Positions 18,516-27,607 of a DNA stretch of 64,000 nucleotides are shown here, piece by piece. The first letter of the stretch is position 1, and every line of letters begins with the position of its first letter. Under the pieces are notes generated by a model, which ran no database searches, was not told the DNA's origin, and was given only the letters and a program-made list of their open reading frames with translations. A program made the position numbers and the translations under genes. The stretch is from positions 33,930 to 97,929 of the forward strand of contig CAZHGC010000007.1 of assembly GCA_964531385.1 (NCBI GenBank), in the 5' to 3' direction. Origin of the DNA: MGBC114079 sp964531385 (GTDB lineage: Bacteria; Bacillota; Clostridia; Lachnospirales; CAG-274).

Positions 18516-19185
18516 ACCCGCCTTCTCTAACATCTCTAAGCATAACGCCTTTTTTAAGAGTAATAACCCTCTTTTTCATAGCGTCAACAATCTCTCTTGC
18601 GTGGGTTGCAACAACAACCGTCGTTCCTCGCATATTAATATCTTTCAAAAGATTGGTAATTTCCCAAGCTGTATCCGGGTCAAGGTTTCCCGTTGGCTCG
18701 TCAGCAAGCAAAATAGGCGGTTTGTTAATAATCGCTCTTGCAAGAGCAACCCTCTGCTGTTCGCCTCCGGAAAGTTGGTTTGGATAAGCTCTCGCCTTTT
18801 TGCTAAGCCCAACCATGGAAATAACCGCAGGAACGGTTCTTCTAATTTCTCTCGGAGTTGCCTCAACAACTTGCATAGCAAAAGCAATGTTGTCATAAAC
18901 TGTTTTACTTGGCAAAAGCCTAAAATCTTGAAAAACAACACCCATCTTTCTTCTCAAAAAAGGAATTTCTTTGCGAGAAAGTTGAGTAATATCAGCATTA
19001 TTAATAAAAATCTTTCCCGAAGTCGGTTCAACCTCTTTAAGAAGAGCTTTAAGCAAAGTTGATTTTCCCGAACCGCTCGACCCGACAATAAAAACAAATT
19101 CACCCTTTTCAATATCAAGAGATATGTTTTTCAAAGCCTGAGAGCCGTTATCATAAATTTTCGTCACATTCTGCAAACTTATCAA
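18499..19185 (-). CDS. ftsE: Cell division ATP-binding protein FtsE
   Basis: A 228-residue ABC ATPase. Walker A is GSSGSGKST, the signature LSGGEQQRVALARA, Walker B ILLADEPTGNLD, and the switch histidine is in VVVATHARE. FtsE drives FtsX to activate cell-wall hydrolases at the septum. The start is a TTG at 19185 (ISLQNVTKIYD), with GGAAAGGAAG at proper spacing; an upstream in-frame TTG overlaps that site. A PucR-type regulator gene ends 21 bp upstream, suggesting one transcript. Confidence 0.95.
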   Translation of the reverse strand: MISLQNVTKIYDNGSQALKNISLDIEKGEFVFIVGSSGSGKSTLLKALLKEVEPTSGKIFINNADITQLSRKEIPFLRRKMGVVFQDFRLLPSKTVYDNIAFAMQVVEATPREIRRTVPAVISMVGLSKKARAYPNQLSGGEQQRVALARAIINKPPILLADEPTGNLDPDTAWEITNLLKDINMRGTTVVVATHAREIVDAMKKRVITLKKGVMLRDVREGGYDDEI

Positions 19186-19206
19186 TACGCTCTTCCTTTC
19201 CAAAAA

Positions 19207-20307
19207 TTAATACATAAAATTATCTTTGTATGCCATATATTTGCTAACCATAAGCATAATTTTGAAAATAATCGCATCATCAAAATTACGCAAATCAAGC
19301 CCCGTCATTTTCTGAAGCTTGTCAAGTCTGTAAACAAGAGTATTTCTGTGAATATAAAGCTGTCTCGAAGTTTCCGAAACATTAAGATTATTTTCAAAGA
19401 ATTTGTTAACTGTAATAAGAGTTTCCTCATCAAATTGGTCCATAGACAATCCGTGAAGAACTTCGTTTATAAACATTCTGCACAAAGGTGTCGGAAGTTG
19501 GTAAATAAGGCGTCCAATTCCAAGCTGTTCATAATTAACAATGCTCTTGCTTTCTTCAAAAATCTTTCCAACCTCCAAAGCCATTTTGGCTTCTTTATAA
19601 GAAGATGAAACATTTTTAAGGTCAAAAACAACCGTACCGATAGCAATGTAAACGTTGCTCATAGCTTCAGCGGCAAGGGTATCATAAATTGAATTTGCAA
19701 TACTTTGAATTTCCTCTTTTTCCTCTGCCTCGTCTTTTTCTTTAAGCTCCTTAACAAGAATAATGCTTTTTTCGTCAACAGCTGTAACAAAATCTTTTCC
19801 CTTTGCTGGAAAAATGCTTCTAACAATTTCAACAACATTCAAATCCTTGTCAATTTCCGTTTCAATAAGATAAACAATTCTCCTAACGTTGTTTTCAATA
19901 TGAAGTTTCTTTGCTCTGCTGTAAATATCAACAAGCAAAAGATTATCAAGCAAAAGATTTTTAATAAAATTATCCCTGTCATATCTTTCTTTGTATGCAA
20001 CCAATAAACTTTGAATTTGAAAAGCGGTAATTTTTCCAATCCTATATGTTTCGTCATCTTCACCTTTTGTCAAAACAACATACTCTGTGTTTCCGCTGTC
20101 AAAAACTTTAAAATAATGATAACCTTGAACGAGCTGAGTTTCCGCAGGGCTCGCAACAAAAAGTTCAATCCTGTCAATAGTTGAATTTAACAAATCTTCT
20201 TCTGTTGTTGCAACAATCTTTCCTTCTCTTTCCGCAACGCTGAATTCTCTTCTCGTTATATTTTTCAAGCCATCAATAGTGTTCTGTAAAATTTGGTTGG
20301 AAATCAT
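19207..20307 (-). CDS. PucR/CdaR-type helix-turn-helix regulator
   Basis: A 366-residue regulator. The C-terminal about 55 residues form the PucR HTH_30 domain: FFENNLNVSETSRQLYIHRNT continuing to YRLDKLQKMTG. The middle resembles a GGDEF-like CdaR domain (YIAIGTVVFDLKNVSSSYKEAKMALEVG). The N-terminal ligand-binding part is not recognised. Family members sense small organic acids or purines in other bacteria; here the gene heads the ftsE-ftsX-hydrolase unit, so a cell-wall-related role is suggested but unproven. AAAGGAG precedes the start. Confidence 0.82.
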   Translation of the reverse strand: MISNQILQNTIDGLKNITRREFSVAEREGKIVATTEEDLLNSTIDRIELFVASPAETQLVQGYHYFKVFDSGNTEYVVLTKGEDDETYRIGKITAFQIQSLLVAYKERYDRDNFIKNLLLDNLLLVDIYSRAKKLHIENNVRRIVYLIETEIDKDLNVVEIVRSIFPAKGKDFVTAVDEKSIILVKELKEKDEAEEKEEIQSIANSIYDTLAAEAMSNVYIAIGTVVFDLKNVSSSYKEAKMALEVGKIFEESKSIVNYEQLGIGRLIYQLPTPLCRMFINEVLHGLSMDQFDEETLITVNKFFENNLNVSETSRQLYIHRNTLVYRLDKLQKMTGLDLRNFDDAIIFKIMLMVSKYMAYKDNFMY

Positions 20308-20773
20308 ACTTTCACTCCTTTAGTCAATTAATTCACGAACGCTCTGTGTTCTTGGCACATTTATAATGCCCAAAGCTATATCTGCGTCAAGACATAACTA
20401 CACTTATTTATATTGTACAACAAATTTTCAAAAAATAAAAGGGTATTCTGTAAAATATACTAAATTTTTTTTAAAAAATTAAAATATCAAATTTCAAATT
20501 CATTTTTTCAAATATGTAAAACAAAAATATGCTTTTCAAACTTCCAAAATGACAAAAAACCGCCCAAATAATCAGAACAAAATCGCATAATTACAGTCTT
20601 ACATTTCAAAACCGTTTTCATAACTGTTCAAAAAAAACATTTTTTAAAACAACCTGTCGCATTTTATTTCAAAAACACTTTATAAGTCGCAACATATATG
20701 CTATAATGGATAATGACAATTTATACAAAGATTTAAAAATTGCAAATTGCTTTTCATTAAGGGGGCATAATAA
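20308..20773. other. Divergent intergenic region between the PucR-type gene and zapA
   Basis: This is 466 bp with no gene of normal size. On the minus strand a 25-codon coding-like open stretch (20397-20320) ends directly before the regulator's ribosome binding site. It overlaps a possible promoter, TTGACG with TTATAA 18 nt downstream. On the plus side lies the extended -10 of zapA. The middle is featureless AT-rich DNA. Confidence 0.4.
20699..20707 (+). promoter_or_regulatory. Extended -10 promoter of zapA
   Basis: TGCTATAAT is a perfect extended -10 element; the -35 region (TTTATA, 17 nt upstream) is poor, which extended -10 promoters tolerate. The predicted start lies about 60 bp before the zapA ATG. 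Confidence 0.55.
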
Positions 20774-21647
20774 ATGGACGAAAAAAAGAACTATGTCAAA
20801 GTTGTAATAGATAGTGCGATATACACTCTAATCGGCGTTGAAAGCGAAGAATACATTCAATCCGTAGCTGCATATATAAACGAAAAAATAGCAGAACTAA
20901 ATAAAGGAACTTTAAATCAAGTAAGCCTTAATAAATCATCATTAATCGTAACATTAAACATTGCCGATGACTATTTCAAAGAAAAAGAAAAAACAAAAAA
21001 GCTTGAAGAAGAGGCAAAAAAATCACACAATCACTCAAACCAAAACAAAGGCTTATTAACTGAAAAGAACAGAGAAATAGAACAGCTGAAAGAAGAAAAG
21101 CAAGCATTTGAAATAAAAATAAATGCTCTAAGTTCCGATTTTTCCGAAACAAAAAACAAATATAAAAAATGTCAAGACGAACTTGCAGAAACAAAATCTC
21201 TTCTGACCGAAACACAAAACAGGCTCGCTTTTTCCGAAACGTCTTTGAAAAACAANNNNNNNNNNNNNNNNNNNNNNNNNNNNNNNNNNNNNNNNNNNNN
21301 NNNNNNNNNNNNNNNNNNNNNNNNNNNNNNNNNNNNNNNNNNNNNNNNNNNNNNNAGAAACCGAACTTGCAGAAACAAAATCGGCTCTAAAAAAATCACA
21401 AGACGAACTTGCAGAATTGAATTCCAAAAACGAGAAAAATCTCATTTCCGAAGAGCTTGAAGCCAACTTCTCAAAAGTCCAAGACGAACTTGCAGAAACA
21501 AAATCTCTTCTGACTGAAACACAAAACAGGCTCGCTTTTTCCGAAACGTCTTTGAAAAACAAAGAAACCGAACTTGCAGAAACAAAATCGGCTCTAAAAA
21601 AATCACAAGACGAACTTAACGAGTTTATAGAAAATTTCGATAAATAA
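20774..21647 (+). CDS. zapA: Cell division protein ZapA with repeat-expanded coiled-coil tail (contains assembly gap)
   Basis: Residues 1-95 are a ZapA domain (VKVVIDSAIYTLIGVESEEYI, then YINEKIAELNKG), the FtsZ-bundling factor of the division ring. A long coiled coil follows, unlike normal ZapA of about 90-130 residues. It contains an in-frame 207-bp (69-residue) repeat with core QDELAETKSLLTETQ and SALKKSQDEL. A run of 100 N (21256-21355) interrupts the first copy. Sequence resumes at exactly the next base of the repeat, so removing the N restores one frame of 257 residues. Because 100 is not a multiple of 3, a naive translation shifts frame after the gap. The true copy number is unknown. 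Confidence 0.85.
21173..21635 (+). repeat. 207-bp in-frame tandem repeat in zapA
   Basis: Unit 1 starts at 21173 and unit 2 at 21480. The distance of 307 minus 100 N is 207 bp, or 69 codons. The two visible copies are nearly identical (one C/T difference was noticed, near 21210 versus 21517). Unit 2 diverges after SQDEL into the C-terminus NEFIENFDK. Confidence 0.85.
21256..21355. other. Assembly gap (100 N) inside a repeat
   Basis: Exactly 100 N, a usual placeholder for a gap of unknown size. Both flanks belong to the same phase of the 207-bp repeat. Confidence 0.98.
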
Positions 21648-21661
21648 AGAAAGGTGATATT

Positions 21662-24058
21662 TTGAAAACTCAAAATCCGCCGGAACTTCTTTCTCCGGCA
21701 GGCACAAAAGACAGTATATATTCCGCCGTAAACAACGGCTGTAACGCAATATATCTCGGCGGAAAAAACTTCAACGCAAGAAAATTTGCGTCAAATTTCT
21801 CCGATGAAGATTTAACCGAAATAATTGATTTTTGCCATATAAGAGGAGTAAAAGTTTTAATAACATTAAACATTCTTTATAAAAATTCAGAAATAAATGC
21901 TGTTCTGCGTTTTGTATCAAAAATGTATGCTGCCGGAGCCGATGCTTTCATAGTTCAGGATTTGGGAATGTTCAGTCTCCTAAAAGCAAACTTTCCCTCA
22001 ATCCGTCTCCACGCAAGCACACAAATGACAGCTCATAACATTGAAACAGTAAATTTTCTGAATAAAATCGGATTTTCAAGAATTGTTTTAAGCCGAGAAC
22101 TTTCTCTCAATGAAATTGAATATATATCAAAAAACACACCTGCCGAAATTGAAGTTTTCGTTCATGGTGCACTTTGCGTAAGTTATTCTGGAAGATGCCT
22201 AATGAGCAGTATGATAGGCGAAAGAAGCGGAAATCGTGGCCAATGTGCCCAGCCTTGCCGAATGAAATACGCCCTTTTAAAGAACAATAAGAAAATAGAA
22301 GAAAACTATTTGTTAAGCCCAAAAGATATAATGACTTTAAATTCAATAAACAAGCTTATATTTGCCGGAGTAAATTCTTTCAAAATCGAAGGAAGAATGA
22401 AAAGCCCGGAATATGTTGCACAGGTAACAAAAATATATCGAAAATATATAGACCTGTCGCTTTCAAAAAAATTTGTCTCCGCAAATTCCGAAGACGTTGA
22501 AAAACTAACCCAAATATTCAATCGTGGCGGTGAATTTTCAACAGGCTACTTAAACAATTGGGCAGGAACAAAAATGATAAGCCCATCTCCAAAAAGTAGC
22601 GGAATAAAAATCGGAACAGTTGAAAAATACAACCCTGCATCGCAAAAAGCAACAATCGCTCTTTCAAAATCCGTAATTGCCGGAGACGGCATAGAAATAT
22701 GGACAGAAAAAGAACCGCACGTCGGTTGCGGAATATCAAAACCAGCACAAAAAAACAGCAAAATATCTTTAAAAATAAAAGGCAACATAAAAAAAGGAAA
22801 TGACGTATATAAATCATACGATAAACAATTAAATGACGAATTAAAGAAAGAATATGCAAAAGATACACGAAAACGTGAAGTTTTTGCAAGTTTAACCGCA
22901 AAATTGAATTCTCCGATAAAATTAAAACTTTCTTGCAAAAACATAACAATCGAAGAAGAAGGCACATTGATTTTACCAGCACAAAACAAACCTCTTGAAA
23001 TCCAAGATTTGATAAATCGCCTTTCAAAAACAGGAGGAACTCCGTTTTCGTTAAATTTTCAAGAAATCGAACATAGCGACAATATATACCTCCCAATAGG
23101 TGAAATAAATGCCTTTCGCCGAAATGCGTTATCAAAACTTTCCGAAAAAATATCACAAAGTTATAAAAAAGAAGAAATCGTTGTTTCCCACACTCCTGAA
23201 AAAAGAGTTCTGCCGTCAGAAAAATATATAACCGTTCATTTAAACACAGATGAACAATTCAACGTTGCAATAACTCATAACATAAAAAGAATTTATTTCG
23301 AGTTCAATAATCAACTTTTAACAAATTTAAACAAATATGTTGAAACTGCCCATTCAAAAAACATTGAATTTTATATATGCTTTCCAAAAATATACAGAAA
23401 ACCTTTTTTTGATGAATTTGAAAAAATATATAAAAATTTCGAAAACAGTTCAGCCGATGGTTATTTAATCAGAAATTTCCAACAGCTGAAAACAAATAAA
23501 AAGCTTGTTTCCGACTACACTTTTAATATATTTAACAGTGCAAGCGTAAATTTCATAAGCTCGTTCTTCAACGAAATAACATTATCTCCGGAATTAACCC
23601 TTCCCGAATTAAACGAGCTTGCCTCAAATCAAACGGAAATTTTTGCATATGGAAGACCAACGTTAATGACAACACATCAATGCCCCGTTGGCTTATATGA
23701 TGCAAAAAAAACAACTGGGCAATTTTGTAGCCAAAAAAACAATACGGAAAATTATTATTTAAAAGACAGAATGTCCGCCCTTTTCCCTGTTCAAAGAGAT
23801 TGTCAAACTTGCACAGCCTCAATTTTAAACAGTTCGCCAATCTGTGTTTTAAATAAATTTGACGAAATAAAAAACATTCCGTCAAAATATTTCCGATTAA
23901 CATTCACCGATGAAAACAAAACGGAAGTAAACAACATTATTCATTCCCATATAAATTTTATAACATCAACCCCTTTAGATGCCCAAACAAAAAATACAAT
24001 TTCCGAAATCAAATCAAAAAATTTCTCAAGCGGGCATTTTTTCAAGGGTGTTTTGTAA
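21662..24058 (+). CDS. U32 family peptidase / RNA-modification protein with DUF3656-like C-terminus
   Basis: A 798-residue protein whose N-terminal half carries the U32 signature EVFVHGALCVSYSGRCLMS (about residues 168-186) and the cysteines of GQCAQPCRMKY. The start PELLSPAGTKDSIYSAVNNG is typical. U32 members such as RlhA and TrhP are Fe-S proteins for RNA hydroxylation rather than true collagenases, and proteins of this long form are probably related. The C-terminal cysteines (CPVGLYDAKK, CQTCTASILN) may add ligands. The start is a TTG at 21662 after AAAGGTGAT. Position directly after zapA is common in Firmicutes. Confidence 0.85.
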   Translation: MKTQNPPELLSPAGTKDSIYSAVNNGCNAIYLGGKNFNARKFASNFSDEDLTEIIDFCHIRGVKVLITLNILYKNSEINAVLRFVSKMYAAGADAFIVQDLGMFSLLKANFPSIRLHASTQMTAHNIETVNFLNKIGFSRIVLSRELSLNEIEYISKNTPAEIEVFVHGALCVSYSGRCLMSSMIGERSGNRGQCAQPCRMKYALLKNNKKIEENYLLSPKDIMTLNSINKLIFAGVNSFKIEGRMKSPEYVAQVTKIYRKYIDLSLSKKFVSANSEDVEKLTQIFNRGGEFSTGYLNNWAGTKMISPSPKSSGIKIGTVEKYNPASQKATIALSKSVIAGDGIEIWTEKEPHVGCGISKPAQKNSKISLKIKGNIKKGNDVYKSYDKQLNDELKKEYAKDTRKREVFASLTAKLNSPIKLKLSCKNITIEEEGTLILPAQNKPLEIQDLINRLSKTGGTPFSLNFQEIEHSDNIYLPIGEINAFRRNALSKLSEKISQSYKKEEIVVSHTPEKRVLPSEKYITVHLNTDEQFNVAITHNIKRIYFEFNNQLLTNLNKYVETAHSKNIEFYICFPKIYRKPFFDEFEKIYKNFENSSADGYLIRNFQQLKTNKKLVSDYTFNIFNSASVNFISSFFNEITLSPELTLPELNELASNQTEIFAYGRPTLMTTHQCPVGLYDAKKTTGQFCSQKNNTENYYLKDRMSALFPVQRDCQTCTASILNSSPICVLNKFDEIKNIPSKYFRLTFTDENKTEVNNIIHSHINFITSTPLDAQTKNTISEIKSKNFSSGHFFKGVL

Positions 24059-24085
24059 AACACAATTTTAATTGGAGTGACCTTT

Positions 24086-25429
24086 ATGTATGAAATACTA
24101 ACAACTTTAAGTAAATATTTATTTTTGTTTTATATGGTTTTCTTTCTTTGGCAAACCACAAAAATAATACTTACAAAACAAAATCTGTTCCATAGCAAGC
24201 TAAGCAACTGTATATTCAAACAATATATAGTTTTAATGCTTTTCCATATAACCGCATTTTTAATACTTTCCTACAACCCCGAAACGCTTTCTTTCAATCC
24301 AAAATCATTGTTAGTCTGCGTTCTCGGAATAATCTTGTTCACAGTTTCTCATATAGTTTTGAGATTAACATATCCTGCATCAAATCGCTTAATATGGAAC
24401 AGTATATTTTTTCTGTGTGATGTCGGGCTTGTAACGTTGCAAAGGTTAAACCCCGAATTGGCACAAAAACAGCTTCTTTGGCTGTTTTCTGGCTTTCTAA
24501 CGGTTTTCCTTATGCCAATTATTTTAGATTTTATAAAAGACCTTTCAAAGTTAAAATATCTTTATCTGGGTCTTTCTTTTATAATGCTTTTTTCAACGTT
24601 TTTCTTTGGAAATGTTGAGGGCGGTGCAAAAAATTGGCTAACAATCAAATCCATAACTTTCCAGCCCTCCGAACCAATAAAGCTCCTTTTCATACTTTAT
24701 ATAGTTGCCGAGCTTGCAAAACCAAAACTTGAAATTAAAAACATAATAATATCAACGGCAATAAGCGGTGCCGTAATTTTATTCCTTGTTTTCCAAAAAG
24801 ATTTGGGAAGTGCCCTAATCTTTTTTGTAACCTATATGGTTGTAATCTATATTTCAACTTCAAGCAACTTAATTCTTTTTTCCGGAATACTCCTTGCGGT
24901 TGTCTGCTCAATAATAGCCTACAACCTCTTTGGCCATATCCAAACAAGAGTTGCATCTTGGCTAAATCCTTGGGCAGATATAGAACATGGCGGTTATCAA
25001 ATAACCCAATCTCTTTTTGCAATAAGCACCTATGGTTTTTGGGGGTCGGGTCTAACAAGAGGAATGCCCTCGTCAATTCCCGTTGTTGAAAGAGATTTCA
25101 TTTTTTCGGCAATCTGCGAAGAATTCGGCGTATTATTCGTAATATGCTTAATATTGCTCTTTCTAACAATATTTTATTTGTGCATAAAAATCGCATTGGA
25201 ATCAAGAAATCGTTATATGAGCGTTCTTGTCTCCGCCCTAACTTGCCTAATGTGTTTTCAAACATTTTTGATAATAGGCGGTGTAATAAAATTAATCCCA
25301 ATGACAGGAGTAACATTGCCGTTCATAAGCTATGGCGGAACTTCAATAGTCATTTGTTTCATAGCAATCGGAATAATACAATGGGTTTGCGTAAAAACAC
25401 AAAAATCGTTGCTTGCCCAATCAATATAA
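24086..25429 (+). CDS. FtsW/RodA/SpoVE family SEDS glycosyltransferase
   Basis: A 447-residue polytopic protein with about ten membrane segments. SEDS motifs include NWLTIKSITFQPSEPIKL, VVERDFIFSAICEEFG and the C-terminal LPFISYGGTS. SEDS proteins polymerise lipid II with a partner class B PBP, and such a PBP is encoded immediately downstream. The ATG at 24086 has GGAG at 8 nt; an in-frame GTG three codons earlier lies inside that site. The choice among FtsW, RodA and a sporulation paralogue cannot be made here. Confidence 0.9.
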   Translation: MYEILTTLSKYLFLFYMVFFLWQTTKIILTKQNLFHSKLSNCIFKQYIVLMLFHITAFLILSYNPETLSFNPKSLLVCVLGIILFTVSHIVLRLTYPASNRLIWNSIFFLCDVGLVTLQRLNPELAQKQLLWLFSGFLTVFLMPIILDFIKDLSKLKYLYLGLSFIMLFSTFFFGNVEGGAKNWLTIKSITFQPSEPIKLLFILYIVAELAKPKLEIKNIIISTAISGAVILFLVFQKDLGSALIFFVTYMVVIYISTSSNLILFSGILLAVVCSIIAYNLFGHIQTRVASWLNPWADIEHGGYQITQSLFAISTYGFWGSGLTRGMPSSIPVVERDFIFSAICEEFGVLFVICLILLFLTIFYLCIKIALESRNRYMSVLVSALTCLMCFQTFLIIGGVIKLIPMTGVTLPFISYGGTSIVICFIAIGIIQWVCVKTQKSLLAQSI

Positions 25430-25472
25430 CAAACGGCAAAACTCAACAAAATAAAAAAGACGGTGATATAAA

Positions 25473-26858
25473 ATGAAAAAAAATATGAAAAGAGTGTTCT
25501 TTTTCTATTCTCTTCTGTTTTTTGCGTTAATACTCCACTTAATAAATTTTACGGTTTTCGAAAAAGACACCGCAATAAATTCATATAATCCTCGCTTAAA
25601 TAAAATTGACAACAGCATACAGCGGGGAATAATTTTCGATTCAAACGGAATAACACTTGCCGATACAATAACAACTGGCGGAAGCATACAACGGCAATAT
25701 TACTACCCCGAAGAATTTTGCCACATAATAGGTTATATGCCAAAAGGAAAAGCGGGAATAGAAGCAAAATATAATTTCACATTGCAAGACCTCAACAATG
25801 AGTTATATCAAAGAATAACTTGTTTATTTTCCAAAGACGAAATACCTCGAGGAAATAACATATTTCTAACAATAGACAGCAAACTTCAACAATATGTTTG
25901 CAAAAAATTAGGAAAATCAAAAGGAGCTGTTGTTGTAACCGAACCGTCAACAGGCAAAATTCTTGCAATGGCATCATATCCAAATTTCAACCCGTCAAAA
26001 ATAGAAAAAAATTGGGACACATTGAAAAACGATTCGGAAAACAGCCCTCTTCTAAACAGAGCAACACAAGGGCTTTATCCTCCCGGCTCAACTTTTAAAA
26101 TATTAACAGCCGGTGCCGAAATCGAAAAAAATCAAAATTATAAAGATTACTACTATACCTGCATCGGCGAAGATTCTTTCGACAGAAAAAAAATACATTG
26201 CTTCAATTCAACCTCACATGGCAAAGAAACGCTAAACGATGCGGTGAAACACTCTTGCAACACTTTCTTTGCAACAATCGGCTTAAACCTCGGAAGCACA
26301 ACACTTTCGGAATATGCCGAAAAAGCAATGTTCAACAAACCTCTTAATTACACGCTTGAATATAACAAAAGTTCATTTGCACTAACCGAAAATTCAACAA
26401 TAACCGAAATCGTCGAAACAGCCATAGGTCAAGGCAAAACCCTCGTTTCTCCTCTCCATATGGCAGCAATCACATCGGCTGTTGCAAACAACGGAACACT
26501 TATGAAACCATATATAATTGACCATACGGAATCATATTCAAGAAATACATTGGACACAACTTTTCCGGAAAAATTATCAACTGTATTTTCAGAAGAAACA
26601 TCAAAAAAATTAACCGATATGATGATAAGTGTTGTAAAATCGGGAACTGCAACCGAAGCAAAAATAACCGGAATAACCGTTGCCGGAAAAACGGGAACTG
26701 CCGAAAACTCTTCCGGAAAAGACCACGCTTGGTTCACAGCTTTCGCCCCCGCCGAAAATCCCCAAATAACGGTAACCGTACTTTTGGAAAACGCCGGAAC
26801 CGGAAGCAATGCAATTCCAATAGCTCGTGATATAATAAAATATTATCTTAATAACTAA
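25473..26858 (+). CDS. Class B penicillin-binding protein (transpeptidase)
   Basis: A 461-residue bitopic protein with an N-terminal membrane anchor (residues 8-28). The transpeptidase motifs are STFK (SxxK, about 207), SCN (SxN, about 264) and KTGTAE (KTG, about 410). It is shorter than PBP2 or FtsI (about 580-700), with a reduced pedestal like that of PbpA-type proteins encoded beside FtsW/RodA genes. It follows the SEDS gene by 43 bp, so the two likely form a polymerase-crosslinker pair. Confidence 0.9.
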   Translation: MKKNMKRVFFFYSLLFFALILHLINFTVFEKDTAINSYNPRLNKIDNSIQRGIIFDSNGITLADTITTGGSIQRQYYYPEEFCHIIGYMPKGKAGIEAKYNFTLQDLNNELYQRITCLFSKDEIPRGNNIFLTIDSKLQQYVCKKLGKSKGAVVVTEPSTGKILAMASYPNFNPSKIEKNWDTLKNDSENSPLLNRATQGLYPPGSTFKILTAGAEIEKNQNYKDYYYTCIGEDSFDRKKIHCFNSTSHGKETLNDAVKHSCNTFFATIGLNLGSTTLSEYAEKAMFNKPLNYTLEYNKSSFALTENSTITEIVETAIGQGKTLVSPLHMAAITSAVANNGTLMKPYIIDHTESYSRNTLDTTFPEKLSTVFSEETSKKLTDMMISVVKSGTATEAKITGITVAGKTGTAENSSGKDHAWFTAFAPAENPQITVTVLLENAGTGSNAIPIARDIIKYYLNN

Positions 26859-26861
26859 AAT

Positions 26862-26920
26862 AAAGGCTCAACAATAAATATTCAATGCACTTCTTCGCAA
26901 AACATTTATTTTGAGCCTTT
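26862..26920 (+). terminator. Terminator after the PBP gene
   Basis: AAAGGCTCA and TGAGCCTTT form the base of a long imperfect hairpin (inner AATAAAT/ATTTATT) just after the PBP stop codon. Confidence 0.6.
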
Positions 26921-26944
26921 CGTTTATTCAAAATACATTTCAAA

Positions 26945-27444
26945 ATAAACAATAAAATAGCCTGTTATCTTAATCATTATAATGAACAATTAAAACAACA
27001 GGCTACCTAATCGAAAAATCATCTAACGCTTCTATTTCCGACCACACCTTTCACATTCATTTATTTTTTATGTTAATTTTTAATTCAATCATAATTTATT
27101 AATGCCAACGCTAAACTTTGAAATACCCTATATATGAAATTATTACAAGCCCGCAAACACAAACCCGTTTGGCTTGAATAATGGAAATTGTTAATCCCGC
27201 AAATTTCAAAATTATATGCTTATTTATTAATGTTAATCACACTTAAAAATTCTTAATATATGAACGTTCGTTATATAGTTTTATTTTTTTACAAAATCCC
27301 AAAAACATTAATAAATTTTTTTGAATAAAAATTAACTGAGCTTATCTTTCTGGCGGACTCACTCCTTTCAAAGTTATAGCCAAATAATAAAATTAATTTT
27401 AAAATTTACTGTTAAATTTTATTATCTGTCGCTTTCTTTACTGT
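26945..27444 (-). ncRNA. Candidate noncoding RNA of about 490 nt
   Basis: No frame of normal size exists here, yet the minus strand has a consensus promoter (27479-27451) and, about 440-490 nt downstream, a hairpin with a T-rich tail. Between them are small stems: AAAATTTA-ACAG-TAAATTTT (27420-27401) and CAAGCC/GGCTTG (27176-27146), the latter enclosing CAAAC-GG-GTTTG. There is also an AAAGGAG with no usable start codon nearby. I do not recognise it as tmRNA, RNase P, 6S or SRP RNA or a T-box. A tiny peptide (13 codons, starting near 27060) is possible. The ends are inferred. Confidence 0.45.
26958..27005 (-). terminator. Terminator-like hairpin on the minus strand
   Basis: TAGCCTGTT and AACAGGCTA form a 9-bp perfect stem; on the minus strand it is followed by TTTTATTGTTTATTTT. 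No annotated minus-strand gene ends here, so it may terminate the candidate RNA. Confidence 0.6.
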
Positions 27445-27450
27445 AATTAC

Positions 27451-27479
27451 ATTATACACTTTACATAATATTTTGTCAA
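27451..27479 (-). promoter_or_regulatory. Perfect-consensus sigma-A promoter reading away from the hydrogenase gene
   Basis: TTGACA (27479-27474), a 17-nt spacer and TATAAT (27456-27451). Both hexamers and the spacing are ideal. It faces a stretch without protein-coding genes. Confidence 0.8.
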
Positions 27480-27547
27480 CACTTTTTTTATTTTTATTTA
27501 AATTTTATAAAACACACAAAAATACACTGTAAATTTAATTCATTGTA

Positions 27548-27556
27548 TGCTATAAT
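27548..27556 (+). promoter_or_regulatory. Extended -10 promoter of the hydrogenase-like gene
   Basis: TGCTATAAT, the same extended -10 as before zapA, lies 52 bp before the start codon. The -35 is weak. Confidence 0.5.
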
Positions 27557-27607
27557 ATTCAAGCAACAAAAAACCGTAAAATAATTTTACAATTAAAGAG
27601 GTCTAAA

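Noticed and set aside
20774..21460. ZapA reading frame ending at 21460 with non-repeat residues after the gap
   Set aside because: The 100-N gap shifts the frame by one. The other frame continues the repeat pattern seen upstream and ends at 21647.
21173..21635. CRISPR-like repeats
   Set aside because: The units are long, adjacent, in frame and coding; there are no short repeats separated by unique spacers.
26945..27479. tmRNA, RNase P RNA, 6S RNA, SRP RNA or T-box
   Set aside because: None of the conserved segments of these RNAs that I know is present, including a CCA-ending tRNA-like domain or a T-box bulge.
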